Source of the DNA: Candidatus Woesearchaeota archaeon
Lineage (GTDB): Archaea; Nanobdellota; Nanobdellia; Woesearchaeales; UBA525
Length of the DNA: 6,984 nt
NCBI GenBank assembly: GCA_013331575.1
Contig: DUGD01000097.1
Span: 1-6,984 of the forward strand
Reading direction: 5' to 3'
In this document: piece after piece, positions 1-5,731 of the stretch
Numbering within the stretch: the first letter of the stretch is position 1
Layout of the letters: each line of letters starts with the position of its first letter
Notes under the pieces: generated by a model
Told to the model about the DNA's origin: nothing
The model's input: only the letters and a program-made list of their open reading frames with translations
The model's database searches: none
Position numbers and translations under genes: made by a program

Positions 1-255
1 CGTTATACGAAAGACACTCCGCCGACGCTCAGGAACGCCGCATTGTACTGGAGCAACGCTCGCGATGCGCTCGAGGATGGCAGGTACCCGCTCGCGCTCC
101 TCTATGCGCTGCACGTGCCATGCGCCATCGACTGCGCGCCGAGCAAAATGACGGCTGTGCGCATCAAGGACGTCGTCGAACGCGTCGACCCGGTCCTCGC
201 GCATGAATACTCGAGGAATAGGCTTCGGTGCATACTCTCGCAAGGTGGCGCATGA
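1..255 (+). CDS. C-terminal part of an unrecognised protein, cut by the window edge
   Basis: The reading frame is open from the first base to a TGA at 253-255, so this is the last 84 residues of a longer protein whose start lies outside the window. A TTG at 43 could in principle initiate, but the frame stays open upstream and there is no clear Shine-Dalgarno before it. The visible part looks alpha-helical: an amphipathic stretch with YWSNARDAL and ALLYALHVP, then a Cys-containing turn (HVPCAIDCAPSK) and a charged helix (RIKDVVERVDP). The two Cys spaced by three residues could be structural. Its stop codon overlaps the next start as ATGA, so the two genes are probably co-transcribed and translationally coupled. 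I do not recognise the family and assign no function. Confidence 0.7.
   Translation, partial: RYTKDTPPTLRNAALYWSNARDALEDGRYPLALLYALHVPCAIDCAPSKMTAVRIKDVVERVDPVLAHEYSRNRLRCILSQGGA
242..248 (+). promoter_or_regulatory. Shine-Dalgarno fixing the start of the PUA-domain gene
   Basis: AAGGTGG lies three bases before ATG 252 and pairs with the anti-Shine-Dalgarno end of 16S rRNA through AGGTG. It lies inside the preceding reading frame, as expected for coupled translation, and it favours ATG 252 over ATG 228. Confidence 0.6.
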
Positions 256-815
256 CCCAATCGCTCAAGATCCTCAACAGCAAGGAGATAAAGCACATCC
301 GCGAACTCCTGCACGACCAATTCGGCCACGAGGAGAGACTCGACGTCGCGTTCTTCCTCAACGAGAAGAAGGAACGCATCTACATCTTCACGAAAGATCT
401 CGCGCAGTTCGACATGACGCGCTTGCGCATCGACACTATGGGGCTCTACTTCGGCACGCTCTACGAAGGGCAGTTACGCCTCACCATCGACGGAACGCAG
501 CTCATCGGCGCGCAATGCACGAAGAACGTGCTCGACATAGACCATAAAGAGATGCAAGTCTGGATGCAAGGAGAGAAACTCATCATCTCGCAGCTCTCAA
601 ACCAGCCGGATACGCCACTCACAGGGTTCGTCATCATACGCTACAGACACGAGAACGGAATCGACTACTTAGGTTGCGGCAAAGTAGGCGGCGACACGCT
701 TCTCAACTACGTCCCGAAGACGCGCTATATCCGTGCGACATACGACGATGACGCGACAATCGAAGGGCGCAAGAGAGAGCGAAGCAAGGACGAAGACATC
801 ACAGCGAGTGATTGA
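252..815 (+). CDS. Stand-alone PUA-domain protein, NOL1/NOP2/fmu ribosome-biogenesis family (COG3270-like)
   Basis: This 187-residue protein begins at ATG 252, chosen over the upstream in-frame ATG at 228 because an AAGGTGG Shine-Dalgarno sits just before it and it gives the ATGA overlap with the preceding stop. It opens with LKILNSKEIKHI and an early helix ending at QFG, then a beta-rich middle (YIFTKDL, RIDTMGLYFGTL), the TKNVLDID segment (residues 90-97), and a PUA-type C-terminal portion with GFVIIRY (125-131), LGCGKV (140-145) and NYVPKTRY (152-159). That order fits the archaeal RNA-binding PUA proteins of the NOL1/NOP2/fmu group, which resemble the tail of rRNA/tRNA m5C methyltransferases. 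No methyltransferase domain is present, so a role in RNA binding or ribosome assembly is inferred. The last 20 or so residues are charged and probably disordered. The 3' end overlaps the converging minus-strand gene by 17 bases. Confidence 0.78.
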   Translation: MTQSLKILNSKEIKHIRELLHDQFGHEERLDVAFFLNEKKERIYIFTKDLAQFDMTRLRIDTMGLYFGTLYEGQLRLTIDGTQLIGAQCTKNVLDIDHKEMQVWMQGEKLIISQLSNQPDTPLTGFVIIRYRHENGIDYLGCGKVGGDTLLNYVPKTRYIRATYDDDATIEGRKRERSKDEDITASD

Positions 816-1950
816 GCACCTGCAGGATGCTCTCTTGCAATCTATCGACGGGAAATCCGCGATCGCGAGCCCGACGCTCGAGTTTCTGGATAACATCGCG
901 ACGCTGCTCTTCATAGGTCGGATGATCGATCTGGTCCCGCAGATGATCGCCAAGGGACATGCCTTGCAGCGATATCCCGACGCCCAACGCAATCTCGGTA
1001 CGGAAACTCCTATGTGCGCCGTTCTCACTGACATATTCGTACGGTTTCGATATGACCGCGGACTCACCGGCACGCGCGAGAGCGCCATGCAGGAGCGATT
1101 CCGCGGCGAGAGAATTGATCGCGACCTCTCGGATGCCATAGACATCGCGGACCTGTTCCTTCACGAGCGGCACACTACCTTTACGCAAGAAATACTCGAG
1201 TGAACGCATATAGACCTTCTCCGCCAGGCGCGCACTGCCCTTGACGCGCGTGCTCACGAAAAGAAGCGGCTGCGCGACTACGCTCGCCTCGAGCATCGCC
1301 TCCTGTTCAAGCGCATCATAACGGGATTGCAGCTCGAAGCTCCGACGCTGCAATGCATCGACCACCTGCTCCGCGCCGGACGGCATCATCGCTTTGATAC
1401 GAGACACCTCATGTCGTAAAGGCGCCAAATGGAGCATCGTGTCCTCGAGATCACCGACCAGTCGCACGAGCGAGTCGGGCGTCGTACGAGGATAATGAGC
1501 GGTGTAACTGAGGATGGTGGGATGCGTTTTCGCGCAACCATCGCACCACGGCGCGTACGCGATACCGCGAGTAGTATCAGGACTCTCGAGCACAGCACGA
1601 TCCTCGTTCTCAGGGATATCGACCCCTATCTCCCCACGGCGCATCACGACCTGGTCCGTCCTATCGCAACGCGCTTTGGTGATGAAGAAACGCCTGAACG
1701 GACCGTTCTCCGCGCCATAGAGCATCGCCACAGCATCATCGAGCATCTGCTCGTTGAGCGTCATGGCATCGTGATATTGTCCCCTTGCCTTGCGCGCGAG
1801 CGACCCCTTGATCCGGAACTGGAAATCGCCGCGGCGTGATTTATGCAACCCTCGGAACGTATCGATCTGGTTGAAGACGCCGATAAGGACCGCATGCACG
1901 GCAGGAACATCGGGGCCCAGCGCATCCTCAAGTATGGAACGGACAACCAT
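799..1950 (-). CDS. Divergent RelA/SpoT-like nucleotidyltransferase-domain protein with unknown N-terminal region
   Basis: The protein has 383 residues from ATG 1950, which lies about 27 bases from a TATA-like box. Residues about 205-350 match the RelA/SpoT synthetase fold in motif order. R235-V-K237 followed by K245 corresponds to the small-synthetase RxK...K helix. D269-x-x-G272-x-R274 matches the DxxGxR strand. K302-x-Y304 and N310-G311 sit where KDYI and NGYxS are expected. Q329 is followed 14 residues later by H343 and then Y346, as in the ExQ...H...Y end of the family. The ExQ Glu is replaced (S327) and the loop Tyr reads as A312-H313, so (p)ppGpp synthesis is doubtful. Residues 1-200 are unfamiliar: no HD hydrolase, but there is a WCDGC motif with nearby His (C136, C139, H143, H152), possibly metal-binding, and a helical stretch at about 160-225. 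Function is unproven; it could be a pseudoenzyme or use another substrate. Confidence 0.6.
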   Translation of the reverse strand: MVVRSILEDALGPDVPAVHAVLIGVFNQIDTFRGLHKSRRGDFQFRIKGSLARKARGQYHDAMTLNEQMLDDAVAMLYGAENGPFRRFFITKARCDRTDQVVMRRGEIGVDIPENEDRAVLESPDTTRGIAYAPWCDGCAKTHPTILSYTAHYPRTTPDSLVRLVGDLEDTMLHLAPLRHEVSRIKAMMPSGAEQVVDALQRRSFELQSRYDALEQEAMLEASVVAQPLLFVSTRVKGSARLAEKVYMRSLEYFLRKGSVPLVKEQVRDVYGIREVAINSLAAESLLHGALARAGESAVISKPYEYVSENGAHRSFRTEIALGVGISLQGMSLGDHLRDQIDHPTYEEQRRDVIQKLERRARDRGFPVDRLQESILQVLNHSL

Positions 1951-1972
1951 ACAAGTAGGGGATCGCCGCCAG

Positions 1973-1982
1973 CATAAAAAAC
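1973..1982 (-). promoter_or_regulatory. TATA-like box for the RelA/SpoT-like gene
   Basis: On the minus strand the sequence reads GTTTTTTATG, centred about 27 bases upstream of ATG 1950. In archaea a TATA box sits about 25 bases before the transcription start, so the mRNA would be leaderless or nearly so. No Shine-Dalgarno is visible before the ATG, which agrees. Confidence 0.5.
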
Positions 1983-2020
1983 ATGTGGAAGCAGAGATAT
2001 TTTTCCGTCGATTATCTGGC

Positions 2021-2047
2021 CAAAAAGGGAAAACAGAACAAAGAAAT
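2021..2047 (-). terminator. T-rich terminator after the 94-residue gene
   Basis: Downstream of the stop at 2074 the minus strand is pyrimidine-rich with clustered T tracts (TTTCTTTG, then TGTTTTCCC, then CTTTTTG). Archaeal RNA polymerase terminates on such T-rich stretches without needing a hairpin. Its position between two minus-strand genes, the second with its own TATA box, suggests separate transcripts. Confidence 0.5.
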
Positions 2048-2073
2048 GATATCTGCGCCTGCGAAAGGCATGC

Positions 2074-2358
2074 CTAGAGGATGTCCTCGATAGGGGGTTT
2101 CTTCGCCTTCGGCGCGGCCTGCTGCGGCTGCACGACCGCCTGTGTATCGCTATCGAGCTTCACACCCAACTCCTGGAGAGCGCTCGCGTGCATCTGCATG
2201 AGCTGCTCGACGATACCCAAGATGCGCACCAACTCAGCGCGCTCCTTAGAGAGCGTCATGATGGAACCCTTATGGTATCCTACTTGCTCAGCCTGCGAGG
2301 GCGTTCCTTCCGTCGCTGCGTGGTCGTTCTGTTTCGCCTGCGATGCCTTTTTTGCCAT
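2074..2358 (-). CDS. Small helical protein of unknown function, 94 residues
   Basis: I chose ATG 2358 over a GTG at 2373 because an AGGTGA Shine-Dalgarno lies a few bases before it. The first 25 residues are polar and Lys/Gln/Ala-rich, probably disordered. Residues 27-66 (from GYHKGSIMTL to LQELGV) form a strongly predicted amphipathic helix or helical hairpin with regularly spaced Leu, Ile and Met, suitable for a coiled coil or oligomerisation. The tail is Gln/Ala/Pro/Lys-rich and ends in KKPPIEDIL. There is no signal peptide, membrane segment or Cys. I do not recognise the family. It is transcribed divergently from the HerA-like gene, sharing a 155-base promoter region, so joint control is possible but not shown. 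The low-complexity ends and a single helical core suggest an adaptor or scaffold, as inference only. Confidence 0.65.
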   Translation of the reverse strand: MAKKASQAKQNDHAATEGTPSQAEQVGYHKGSIMTLSKERAELVRILGIVEQLMQMHASALQELGVKLDSDTQAVVQPQQAAPKAKKPPIEDIL

Positions 2359-2407
2359 GAGAGTCACCTTCACTATTCATACCTATACAGGACGAGGAGC
2401 AGACGTA

Positions 2408-2422
2408 CTTTTAAATCCTTTC
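2408..2422 (-). promoter_or_regulatory. BRE/TATA promoter for the 94-residue gene
   Basis: The minus strand reads GAAAGGATTTAAAAG: a purine-rich BRE-like part followed by a TTTAAAA box. It is centred about 54 bases from ATG 2358, predicting a start near 2385 and a leader of about 27 bases carrying the AGGTGA Shine-Dalgarno. A weaker alternative, TGTATAGG, lies about 28 bases before the ATG. Confidence 0.5.
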
Positions 2423-2482
2423 ACCCGTACGCGCCAATTGTTACGGAGCCACGCGTGGTCCGCGCAGCGCCCCCCCCCAAAA

Positions 2483-2492
2483 TTTTATATAC
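2483..2492 (+). promoter_or_regulatory. TATA box for the HerA-like gene
   Basis: TTTTATATAC is a strong archaeal TATA box, centred about 27 bases before ATG 2514. The predicted transcription start falls almost at the ATG, which would make the mRNA leaderless. However, an AGGAG at 2501-2505 would serve as a Shine-Dalgarno if transcription begins further upstream. The two signals cannot both be used from this box. A run of nine C residues (2470-2478) directly precedes the A/T-rich element. Confidence 0.6.
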
Positions 2493-2513
2493 CATCGCCC
2501 AGGAGATGCAACC

Positions 2514-4817
2514 ATGAGCCAGGCAGCGCCATCGACGACAGTACCATCCGTACTCGGCACCATCGTCGGCAAATGCACGACACGGGAGTTCACGTTCGAG
2601 ATCCAGAACGAGACGAAAGTCTTCGAGTACCTCAAAGTGTACCACCGCGTGTTCGGCGATGTGCTCAGCCAAGTCACTGAAATAACCACGACACGCGACG
2701 AGAGCACCGCGCACTGCGAGATCATCGGCTACCGCGACCCCGAAGGGGCGATAAAATCGGTGCGCATCCCGTTCGACGTAGGAAGCCAGGTGGAACGTGC
2801 CGACGACGAATTCATCAGGCAGATCATCAAACTCGGATCGGAGCATGGAGCGTACATCGGCAAGCTCGAAGGCAGGGATATCAATGTTCATCTGGATCTC
2901 CGCAAGATACTGACGAAACACGTCGCGGTGCTCGCGAAATCAGGTGCGGGGAAATCATACAGCGTAGGAGTCCTCATCGAAGAGGTGCTGGAGAAAGGAG
3001 TACCCCTCGTCATCATCGACCCGCACGGCGAATACGCCACGCTCTCGCAACCGAACACCTCCCGTGAGGACGTAGAACGGATGCGCGCGTACGGCGTCGA
3101 AGCAAAAGGATACAAGGTGAACGAGTATGGCGATCCGAACGTCACGAGCGGGAAGCAGCTCAAGCTTTCGAACCGGATGACACAGCAGGAACTCGTGCAG
3201 ATGATCCCTGCAAAGCTCACTGGCGCACAGATAGGCATCCTCTACGCCGCGCTGCGCAACATCGAACAAGTGAGCTTCGACGCAGTGATAGCGTCGCTCG
3301 GCACCGAAGAATCGAACGCGAAATGGGGGCTCATCAACATACTCGAGCACCTACAGACATACAACATCTTCAGCTCCGACCCGACGCCATACGACGAGAT
3401 AGTCAACCCTGGCGTATGCAGCATCATCAATCTACGCGGCATTCCAGCGGAGATACAAGCCATCATCGTCTATAAGCTCACCAAGGATCTTTTCGAACTG
3501 CGAAAACTCGGCCGATTGCCGCCGTTCTTCCTCGTGCTCGAGGAGGCCCATAACTTCTGCCCGGAGAGATCTTTCGGCGAGACCACCGCGAGCAAGACCA
3601 TCCGCACCATAGCGTCTGAAGGAAGGAAGTTCGGCCTCGGTCTCTGCGTCATCAGCCAACGTCCCGCCCGCCTCGATAAATCGGTCATCTCGCAATGCAC
3701 GACGCAGCTCATACTCAAAGTGACGAACCCGAACGACCTCAAGGCGATCAGTGCATCGGTCGAAGGGCTCACCGCGGACGCGGAGAAGGAGATAGCCAAC
3801 CTCCCCATCGGCACATCGCTCGTCACAGGCATCGTCGAAGTACCGCTCCTCGTCAATATCCGCCCACGACGCAGCTTGCACGGCGGGCACAGCGTCGACA
3901 TCCTCTCCGAGATAAAAGAGATGGCCGGACGGCCCAAACCACCGCGTCCGATACGCGTCGAACCACCGACCGAGAGCGAAACGCGGATACTGCCGCCATC
4001 AGCATCAAGCGCGCCCACGACCCGCACGCCGACAGCACACCCGCAGGATATCACACCGCCCGAGCAGCCCGTCGAACATACGATACAACGGTCACGACGT
4101 ACCGCTATGAAAGAGCCCGCGCAAACAGGCCGCCCAAGCAAAGAGTACACGACCACACAGCAAGAGACCGTCAATAAGGACGCGCCGCCAACGACCGCAC
4201 CGAAAGAACAGCAACGCACGCAATCCCAACGTATGCAACCAGTAGCACCCACAACCGGAGCACTGCCGCCCGGAAAGCCCATCGCAGTCCTCAAACCGAA
4301 GAAAGGCATCATGGACAAACTCCTCAAGGACAAACCGATATCTTCGGTACAGCAACGCCTCGTACCCGCATTCCTCGCGACATGCACACAAGGAGGCGAT
4401 ACGTTCCGGCTCGTGGTAGAGCGACGCGAAGGCGCCATCGTGACGAGTATCGACGCGTTCCTCACAAAAAAAGTGCCTGACCTCAAGAGGCTCTCACGCG
4501 AAGAGATAACGATCATACAATCGGCCTATACCGCGGGCAAAGTGGATGATGACCACCTCCGCGACCCGGCACTACAGGGACTCATCGAGAAAGGATATCT
4601 GGTACAAGAGGCCGAGAACGTGAAACTCTCCGACAAATACCTCTTCCAACGCCTCAGCAGAGTCAAGTCCGATGACGATCTCGAGTTCACAAGGGTCACA
4701 GACGCGACGATGGAGGACGCTGTGCTCGGCGAGAACGAGGTGCGCATGCTCCTCGCACCATTCGTCACCGTGAAGACGCTCGTCGAATGCTACATCCTGC
4801 GCATCACGGCATCGTAG
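2514..4817 (+). CDS. HerA-like (DUF87) hexameric ATPase with C-terminal extension
   Basis: The protein has 767 residues, well over the roughly 500 of typical archaeal HerA. Residues 12-90 form a HAS-barrel (GTIVGKCTTREFTFEI, VFEYLKV). The motor domain shows Walker A AKSGAGKS (141-148, first Gly replaced by Ala), IIDPHGEY (167-174), Walker B FFLVLEEAH (338-346, E343/E344) and SEGRKFG (368-374) with the SQRP sensor (381-384). These define the FtsK-HerA family: DNA-pumping ATPases, with classical HerA working with the NurA nuclease in end resection. Core homology ends near residue 455. A linker at about 475-595, rich in Pro, Thr, Gln and Arg, leads to a globular C-terminal domain (about 605-767) with a possible winged-helix part (SREEITIIQS to IEKGYLV). 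No NurA gene is visible here, so the protein may act in another DNA transaction. The start is supported by the TATA box, an AGGAG and the HAS-barrel position. Confidence 0.85.
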   Translation: MSQAAPSTTVPSVLGTIVGKCTTREFTFEIQNETKVFEYLKVYHRVFGDVLSQVTEITTTRDESTAHCEIIGYRDPEGAIKSVRIPFDVGSQVERADDEFIRQIIKLGSEHGAYIGKLEGRDINVHLDLRKILTKHVAVLAKSGAGKSYSVGVLIEEVLEKGVPLVIIDPHGEYATLSQPNTSREDVERMRAYGVEAKGYKVNEYGDPNVTSGKQLKLSNRMTQQELVQMIPAKLTGAQIGILYAALRNIEQVSFDAVIASLGTEESNAKWGLINILEHLQTYNIFSSDPTPYDEIVNPGVCSIINLRGIPAEIQAIIVYKLTKDLFELRKLGRLPPFFLVLEEAHNFCPERSFGETTASKTIRTIASEGRKFGLGLCVISQRPARLDKSVISQCTTQLILKVTNPNDLKAISASVEGLTADAEKEIANLPIGTSLVTGIVEVPLLVNIRPRRSLHGGHSVDILSEIKEMAGRPKPPRPIRVEPPTESETRILPPSASSAPTTRTPTAHPQDITPPEQPVEHTIQRSRRTAMKEPAQTGRPSKEYTTTQQETVNKDAPPTTAPKEQQRTQSQRMQPVAPTTGALPPGKPIAVLKPKKGIMDKLLKDKPISSVQQRLVPAFLATCTQGGDTFRLVVERREGAIVTSIDAFLTKKVPDLKRLSREEITIIQSAYTAGKVDDDHLRDPALQGLIEKGYLVQEAENVKLSDKYLFQRLSRVKSDDDLEFTRVTDATMEDAVLGENEVRMLLAPFVTVKTLVECYILRITAS

Positions 4818-4837
4818 CGCGAGAAGACAAAGCAACA

Positions 4838-4852
4838 GAAAAAAAGAATAAA
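4838..4852 (-). terminator. T-rich terminator of the lipoprotein gene
   Basis: In the 51-base gap between the converging HerA-like and lipoprotein genes, the minus strand reads TTTATTCTTTTTTTC just past the lipoprotein stop. An uninterrupted T7 (4839-4845) fits archaeal T-tract termination. The plus strand has no T tract here, so the HerA-like transcript probably ends elsewhere. Confidence 0.5.
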
Positions 4853-4868
4853 CAATTGATGTCTCGGA

Positions 4869-5591
4869 CTACAATTTCACATCGACGTGCGTCAACTGAT
4901 CGTCTTGAACGGTGTTGAACGCCATGTTACGGTATTCATAACCGCCGATGATATCGGTCATCTCGGGATTGCTCCCTATGGCGACACGTTGCGGATAACC
5001 GAAATAGTTGTCGAGGTATGCCTCATAGTAGAGCGCTCCCCGTTGGTACTTAATCCTCGTCACTGGCTTGTTGAAGAACGTGAGCGACCCGATCACTTCG
5101 CCGTAGGTTATATCCTCGAGGTAGGATGGAGGCAACGGCACGATCCACTCATCGTAGTCCATAGCGATGGGAGCGTTCGGATCAAGGCATTTGGTCTTGC
5201 CGCGGACGCAATACCCATCGGCGGTACGGGCGACGGTATCGATGAAGATCACGTCAGCGCCGGTCTCGGCAGATTGGTCGCTAAGCGGGGTGACACGGAT
5301 GAGCGTACCCTTCACATCGTAATGAGCGCCACCGCGCTTATCTGGAAGGAGTGCCACATCGAAAGAGTAGCTCTTCACCTGACTGTTGCGCGTCAAGAGC
5401 TTGGTCACGGCAGGGTTGGGGGTCGCATCAGGCTCATCGCCCGGTTTCTCCCCAGCGAGATCGGGGCCTGCCTTCCCGCCGACAGGGGCTGCAGAATCGA
5501 CGTTCTTCGGAGTCTCGTACGATTGTTGTTGAGCGCAACCCAGCACCACGATGCCAAGCAACAAGATTACGAAGAGATATGCAAGTTTCAT
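4869..5591 (-). CDS. Predicted lipoprotein, possibly LolA-like
   Basis: From ATG 5591 the protein has 240 residues. It starts with Met-Lys and a hydrophobic stretch (LAYLFVILLLGIVV) ending in a lipobox VLGC with C19 as the predicted lipid-bearing residue. Residues 20-60 are a Pro/Gly/Ala/Asp-rich tether. The rest is beta-rich with a hydrophobic/aromatic pattern (VKSYSFDVAL, DVKGTLIRV, DVIFIDTV, ITYGEVIGSLTFF, YYEAYLDNYFGYPQRVAI), resembling LolA/LppX-type lipoprotein folds; that is a shape-based guess without a motif. C128 and C135 (GYCVRGKTKC) could form a small disulfide loop, plausible outside the membrane. A GGGGGT Shine-Dalgarno precedes ATG 5591. An in-frame ATG at 5621 adds ten residues and sits 24 bases from the TATA box, so a leaderless longer form is possible. 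Function unknown; membrane-anchored and exterior by inference. Confidence 0.72.
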   Translation of the reverse strand: MKLAYLFVILLLGIVVLGCAQQQSYETPKNVDSAAPVGGKAGPDLAGEKPGDEPDATPNPAVTKLLTRNSQVKSYSFDVALLPDKRGGAHYDVKGTLIRVTPLSDQSAETGADVIFIDTVARTADGYCVRGKTKCLDPNAPIAMDYDEWIVPLPPSYLEDITYGEVIGSLTFFNKPVTRIKYQRGALYYEAYLDNYFGYPQRVAIGSNPEMTDIIGGYEYRNMAFNTVQDDQLTHVDVKL

Positions 5592-5596
5592 AGTTA

Positions 5597-5601
5597 CCCC
5601 C
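5597..5601 (-). promoter_or_regulatory. Shine-Dalgarno of the lipoprotein gene
   Basis: The minus strand reads AAGGGGGTAACT directly before ATG 5591. The G run is at a suitable distance from the ATG and supports the shorter start, which also gives the more usual lipoprotein signal peptide. Confidence 0.5.
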
Positions 5602-5603
5602 TT

Positions 5604-5618
5604 GCGCGCACAGCGCGC
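5604..5618 (-). repeat. GCGCGC stem-loop next to the lipoprotein Shine-Dalgarno
   Basis: Two copies of the self-complementary hexamer GCGCGC are separated by three bases (ACA on the plus strand, TGT in the transcript), giving a possible 6-bp all-GC hairpin. It begins three bases after the alternative ATG at 5621 and ends two bases before the AAGGGGG Shine-Dalgarno. If the shorter start is used, it lies in the leader and could affect ribosome access. Confidence 0.45.
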
Positions 5619-5637
5619 CATAGACCTATTCCGACGG

Positions 5638-5650
5638 CCTATTTTAAAAA
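5638..5650 (-). promoter_or_regulatory. TATA box for the lipoprotein gene
   Basis: The minus strand reads TTTTTAAAATAGG, centred about 54 bases from ATG 5591 and about 24 from ATG 5621. The first distance matches that of the 94-residue gene, the other gene here with a convincing Shine-Dalgarno, and predicts a leader of roughly 30 bases. Confidence 0.5.
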
Positions 5651-5701
5651 CATTGTGCCTATTTCAACAAACAGATATGCTGGGGACCACCGTCCAGCAA
5701 G

Positions 5702-5710
5702 AATTTAAAC
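5702..5710 (+). promoter_or_regulatory. TATA box for the asparagine-synthase-like gene
   Basis: AATTTAAAC is centred 25 bases upstream of ATG 5732, the spacing expected for a leaderless transcript, and no Shine-Dalgarno is present (CACTGTGTAGT before the ATG). It shares the 140-base divergent spacer with the lipoprotein promoter. Confidence 0.55.
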
Positions 5711-5731
5711 TACGGACGCTCACTGTGTAGT

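Noticed and set aside
228..251. Upstream ATG at 228 as the start of the PUA-domain protein
   Set aside because: It adds eight residues (MHTLARWR) with no Shine-Dalgarno. ATG 252 has AAGGTGG and the ATGA overlap.
733..1203. Plus-strand 156-codon open frame opposite the RelA/SpoT-like gene
   Set aside because: It is antisense to a frame with recognisable RelA/SpoT motifs, has no Shine-Dalgarno or TATA box, and shows no domain pattern. It is a product of high GC content.
1429..1839. Plus-strand 136-codon open frame
   Set aside because: Arg-rich shadow of the minus-strand 383-residue gene, with no start signals.
799..1950. NurA nuclease partner for the HerA-like ATPase
   Set aside because: I looked for NurA features in the 383-residue protein, since HerA and NurA are often neighbours. 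The conserved residues fit RelA/SpoT motifs instead, and no NurA-like acidic motif pattern was seen.
3936..4300. Repeat array or mobile insertion in the HerA-like linker
   Set aside because: The P/T/Q-rich segment is low-complexity at the protein level, but I see no regular DNA repeat unit, inverted ends or target duplication.
3470..4516. Minus-strand 348-codon open frame inside the HerA-like gene
   Set aside because: Long but Ser/Arg/Val-rich with no domain pattern. The plus strand encodes clear Walker A, Walker B and sensor motifs through the same bases.
4887..5708. Plus-strand 273-codon open frame opposite the lipoprotein
   Set aside because: The minus strand has a signal peptide, lipobox, Shine-Dalgarno, TATA box and terminator. 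The plus frame has none of these and also runs through the divergent promoter region.
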